This document shows positions 61,305-64,000 of a DNA stretch of 64,000 nt, piece by piece. The stretch is from contig NZ_CP050022.2 in the NCBI RefSeq assembly GCF_011602485.2, forward strand, positions 2,314,001 through 2,378,000, read 5' to 3'. The notes under the pieces were generated by a model that worked only from the letters and a program-made list of their open reading frames with translations, did no database searches and was not told where the DNA came from. Origin of the DNA: Bradyrhizobium sp. 1(2017). GTDB taxonomy: Bacteria > Pseudomonadota > Alphaproteobacteria > Rhizobiales > Xanthobacteraceae. The translations under genes were made by a program, and so were the position numbers. The first letter of the stretch is position 1, and every line of letters begins with the position of its first letter.

Positions 61305-61382
61305 GGGCTTGCCTCAGGCAGCGTGAAGTGCCTGGACATCCTGCTGCCGCCGGGTAAATGCTCGTTGAAGAATTCGCTAAGC

Positions 61383-62240
61383 TCAGCCGGCGACGAAGGC
61401 GAGCAGGGTGCCGTTGGCCTTGGCCGGCGGCACGCAGATCGCACGGCCGCTGCGCACTGCCGCCGAGCCCAGCGCCTTCTCGGTGGCTGCGAGATCGCCG
61501 CTGACGAGCACCAGCGCCGCACCGCCCCGCTCGGAGAGGCCGGTGAGGGGTACGCCCGGATAGCGTCTGCCGAGCTGGTCCAGCGTCAGATAGACGAAGT
61601 CTGCGCGGTCGCCGCCGGAGGGGACGGTGACCGCTCCGTCCGCATCGGTCGCCGGCTCGCGGTCGATCAGCCGCCCGAGATGTGCGGCTTCCTTCGCGGG
61701 CTCGGGCGTTGCGATCAGCGTCTGCCTGATCCGCTTCGCTGCATTCGCGTGCTTCATCAATTCCGCAATCCAAACGGTTTCGCGGGTCTTGTGCTGGCAG
61801 GCGAAGATGCGCACGCCGCCGGGGGCTTCGGCGGTCGGCCACATGAAGGTGCGGAATTTTGCCGCCGAAACCGTGCCATCAGGCAGCGTCACCGGCCGCT
61901 CGAAATCGGTCGGACCGATCGGCTCCAGGCCCCGTGCGCGAATCTCCTCGGCGCCGGCGGCGGAATCAACCGCGGTGAAGGCGATGCGCTCGATGCCTTC
62001 GCCGCGCTTGTCGAGGAAGGCGCGAGCGGGGGCGTTGAGCTCGGTCGCAGCGAGCACGCCGAGCAGCTCCATGTAGTCGGGGTCGAACATGATGGTGTAG
62101 TTGCCCGTGCCCATATGGACGCTGTGGGTGCCGCGCGGGGACACGGTGAAGCCGAGCCGCCGATAGTTCTCGGCCGCCTTGTCGAGCTCCTTCACCATGA
62201 CCACGGCGTGGTCGATACCGATGACGTTCTTGAGGGCCAC
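61383..62240 (-). CDS. VOC superfamily protein (glyoxalase-3-like fold)
   Basis: A 285-residue protein of the type annotated as glyoxalase-like domain. NVIGIDHAVVMVKELDKAAENYRRLGF opens the first module and ERIAFTAVDSAAGAEEIRARGLE follows. The second half (DFVYLTLDQLGRRYPGVPLTGL) is a further VOC-like module. Only His11 of a metal triad is clear by eye, so enzymatic activity is unsure. It starts at GTG 62240 and stands alone, 150 bases downstream of puuD on the same strand. Confidence 0.75.
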   Translation of the reverse strand: MALKNVIGIDHAVVMVKELDKAAENYRRLGFTVSPRGTHSVHMGTGNYTIMFDPDYMELLGVLAATELNAPARAFLDKRGEGIERIAFTAVDSAAGAEEIRARGLEPIGPTDFERPVTLPDGTVSAAKFRTFMWPTAEAPGGVRIFACQHKTRETVWIAELMKHANAAKRIRQTLIATPEPAKEAAHLGRLIDREPATDADGAVTVPSGGDRADFVYLTLDQLGRRYPGVPLTGLSERGGAALVLVSGDLAATEKALGSAAVRSGRAICVPPAKANGTLLAFVAG

Positions 62241-62386
62241 TGTTCTTCCCCGCGGATGCAGACTGACCTGGGCCGCGTCAGCGGCCGCGGCTCCTGTCTA
62301 CGCCGGATAGGCGGTCAAGTCATTTTCAATTCAGTGGGCGATGCGGAATTTCATTCCGTGAAATGATCCGTCGACGCGCGGCGGTA

Positions 62387-63577
62387 TCAACGGGCCTGCT
62401 CGAGATAGGCGGCGAGGGTGGCGCGCTCCTCGCTGGTCATCTCGGTGATGTTGCCCGGCGGCATCGCATTCGACCAGGCGGCCACGCGGCCGATCAGGCG
62501 GATGTTGCGGTGGATGTGCTCGGGGGCGTCGAGCAGGATGCCTTTCGGCGCGGTGACGATGCCGGCCCAGACCGGCTCGGCGGCGTGGCACATGCTGCAA
62601 CGGGACATCACGATCTCCTCGACGTTGGCGAGCGTCGGCGTTGCCGGCCGCGCGCCGGTCTTGACCTCGCGCGGGCCGGCCGCGGAGAGGAAGAGGATCG
62701 CGATCACGCCGACAGCCGCAACGCCCCACACCCACCACGGCGATTTGCGCCCCGCATGCCGCGCATTGAAGAAGTGGCGGATCACCGGGCCGAGCGCCAG
62801 GATGATGGCGACGATGATCCAGTTGAAGCGCGTGGCGTAGAGCAGGGGGTAGTGGTTGCTGATCATCAGCACGACCACGGGGAGCGTCAGATAGTTGTTG
62901 TGGACCGAGCGCTCCTTGCTGGCCTTGCCGAGCTTCGGATCGGGCGCCTGTCCCGCGATCAGGCTGGCCACGATCTTCTTCTGGTTCGGGATGATCAGTG
63001 CGAAGACGTTGGCGACCATGATGGTGCCGATGATCGCGCCGATCTGGTTGAAGGCGCCGCGGCCGCTGAGCACATGGGTGAAGGCATAGGTCAGTGCGAC
63101 CAGGAACAGGTAGCCGCCGATGGCGAAGGGCAGCTCGCGCTGCGCAAGCCCGCTGCGGCAAGCGGCTTCATAGAGCAGCCACGCCAGCGCGAGGCTGCAG
63201 AAGCTGAACAGGCCGGCCTGCAGTGGCGAGAGGTCGAGGATGGACTTGTCGACCAGGAACAGATCGGCGTCGAGATAGTACACCACCACCATCAAGGCGA
63301 AGCCGGACAGCCAGGTGGTGTAGGCCTCCCATTTGAACCAGGTCAGCTCGTCCGGCATCTGGGAGGGTGCGACCAGATATTTCATGATCCGGTAGAAGCC
63401 GCCGCCATGCACCTGCCAGGCCTCGCCCTGCACGCCGCCGGGCAGGTCTCTCCCGGGCCTGAGGCTCAGGTCGAGGGCGATGAAATAGAAGGAACTGCCG
63501 ATCCAGGCGATCGCGGCAACCACGTGCAGCCAGCGGAGCAACAGGCTTGCCCATTCCGATATGACGGATCCCCACAT
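62387..63577 (-). CDS. puuD: Urate hydroxylase PuuD with C-terminal cytochrome c domain
   Basis: A 396-residue protein. The N-terminal ~300 residues contain about eight hydrophobic helices (LHVVAAIAWIGSSFYFIALDL is the first, with a conserved His). The C-terminal ~90 residues form a cytochrome c domain with CSMCH as heme site and an MPPGN segment for the axial Met. PuuD oxidises urate to 5-hydroxyisourate in purine breakdown, passing electrons to the respiratory chain. The ATG at 63577 is chosen; the reading to 63622 adds residues not found in the family. No other purine catabolism gene is in the window. Confidence 0.93.
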   Translation of the reverse strand: MWGSVISEWASLLLRWLHVVAAIAWIGSSFYFIALDLSLRPGRDLPGGVQGEAWQVHGGGFYRIMKYLVAPSQMPDELTWFKWEAYTTWLSGFALMVVVYYLDADLFLVDKSILDLSPLQAGLFSFCSLALAWLLYEAACRSGLAQRELPFAIGGYLFLVALTYAFTHVLSGRGAFNQIGAIIGTIMVANVFALIIPNQKKIVASLIAGQAPDPKLGKASKERSVHNNYLTLPVVVLMISNHYPLLYATRFNWIIVAIILALGPVIRHFFNARHAGRKSPWWVWGVAAVGVIAILFLSAAGPREVKTGARPATPTLANVEEIVMSRCSMCHAAEPVWAGIVTAPKGILLDAPEHIHRNIRLIGRVAAWSNAMPPGNITEMTSEERATLAAYLEQAR

Positions 63578-63777
63578 GATCTTCCCATCAGTCGCGAGCC
63601 CCACCCCTACAATGTGTCGCACCTATCTGCGGTGTTTTCCAGTACGATGGGTCGCATCCAATGCAGATCGCGCGGGCATGAGCTGACGAGGGATGTGGCA
63701 GGTGTTGAACCTGCCGCAGAACGTTTGCGGATAATCGGCGTTGACGCCCGGTACGTAGAGGTGGGGAGGAAGGCGAC

Positions 63778-64000
63778 GTGAGGAACAGGATCTCGCCCGC
63801 GGTGATGTCCGCGATGCTGCTGCTGCTCGCATTTGCGGCCGGAGCGCAGGCCGAGCCGGTGTTGCAGGGCAAGGACGCCTATGGCGATTGGCGGGCGGAC
63901 AAGCCCGGCACGGTCAGGTTGATCCGCCCGCAGGATCTGGTCAGGCCCGGCGCCTCGCGGTCGGTTGCGAGCTTCTCGCGCGTGGTGCCGCGTCCGCCGG
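63778..64000 (+). CDS. PQQ-type sugar dehydrogenase, 5' end (runs off the window)
   Basis: The first 74 codons of a gene cut by the window edge. The start is GTG at 63778 with GGGGAGGAAGG upstream. The signal peptide RNRISPAVMSAMLLLLAFAAGAQA ends near residue 26. The mature N-terminus LQGKDAYGDWRADKPGTVRLI followed by RPQDL and SFSRVVPRP resembles sorbosone/glucose dehydrogenases of the PQQ-dependent beta-propeller family. It would act in the periplasm on a sugar or aldehyde. The call rests on a short stretch. It is divergent from puuD. Confidence 0.7.
   Translation, partial: MRNRISPAVMSAMLLLLAFAAGAQAEPVLQGKDAYGDWRADKPGTVRLIRPQDLVRPGASRSVASFSRVVPRPP

Overview
The window is GC-rich chromosomal DNA of an alphaproteobacterium, most likely Bradyrhizobium or a close relative. 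That rests on recognised gene types (DUF1194, DUF1236, PuuD, the xseB/dxs/tlyA run), the GC-rich codon use and the palindromic intergenic repeats; it is inference, as no search was run. I recognise no transposase, CRISPR array or prophage structural gene. One tRNA gene is present, and it carries the scar of an integrated element.

Region by region. 1-5.9 kb: a secreted VWA (DUF1194) protein, a protein with two homologous halves, an enoyl-CoA hydratase/nucleotidyltransferase pair, a VOC protein, a methyltransferase and a small secreted protein. 5.9-15.3 kb: housekeeping genes mostly on the minus strand (RNA methyltransferase, tlyA, deoxyribosyltransferase-like, dxs, xseB, histone-deacetylase-like, 5'-nucleotidase, enoyl-CoA hydratase/isomerase). 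15.5-18.8 kb: an MFS transporter and an acyl-CoA dehydrogenase separated by a palindromic repeat element. 19.0-23.3 kb: tRNA-Gln(TTG) followed by a decayed integrative element bounded by a 48-bp direct repeat of the tRNA 3' end. It holds a frameshifted tyrosine recombinase, a small excisionase-like gene, and a ParB-type gene joined tail to tail with a second, truncated integrase at one deletion junction.

23.5-31.6 kb: an aromatic catabolism block. An hpaE-hpaD-FAH operon (homoprotocatechuate meta-cleavage) starts behind a TTGACA box and a perfect 14-bp palindrome. Next to it lie hpd (4-hydroxyphenylpyruvate dioxygenase) overlapping a Rieske protein gene, a divergent Lrp/AsnC regulator, a second VOC dioxygenase-like gene and a CoA transferase. 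32-35.6 kb: an operon of two M20 hydrolases around an enolase-superfamily enzyme. 36.4-40.8 kb: an RND efflux adaptor and pump. 41-45.4 kb: an MFS transporter, a CYTH-CHAD protein, several small proteins and a translationally coupled pair of uncharacterised genes. 45.8-55.7 kb: a Bug-type binding protein, a LivK-LivH-(LivM/LivG/LivF fusion) ABC importer, an IclR regulator, and a divergent TPP enzyme-SDR-cupin operon that probably forms one uptake-and-catabolism unit. 55.7-59.6 kb: NUDIX, DUF1236, lytic transglycosylase and L,D-transpeptidase (envelope). 59.6-61.3 kb: a less GC-rich patch with three small genes, including a PilZ protein, and a broken gene. 61.4-64 kb: VOC protein, urate hydroxylase puuD and the start of a secreted PQQ-type sugar dehydrogenase.

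The most notable items are the tRNA-Gln element remnant with its tail-to-tail gene fusion, the palindromic operator ahead of hpaE, the hpd-Rieske coupling, the three-domain ABC fusion, the SDR lacking the YxxxK catalytic pair, and the coupled gene pair at 44.5-45.4 kb.
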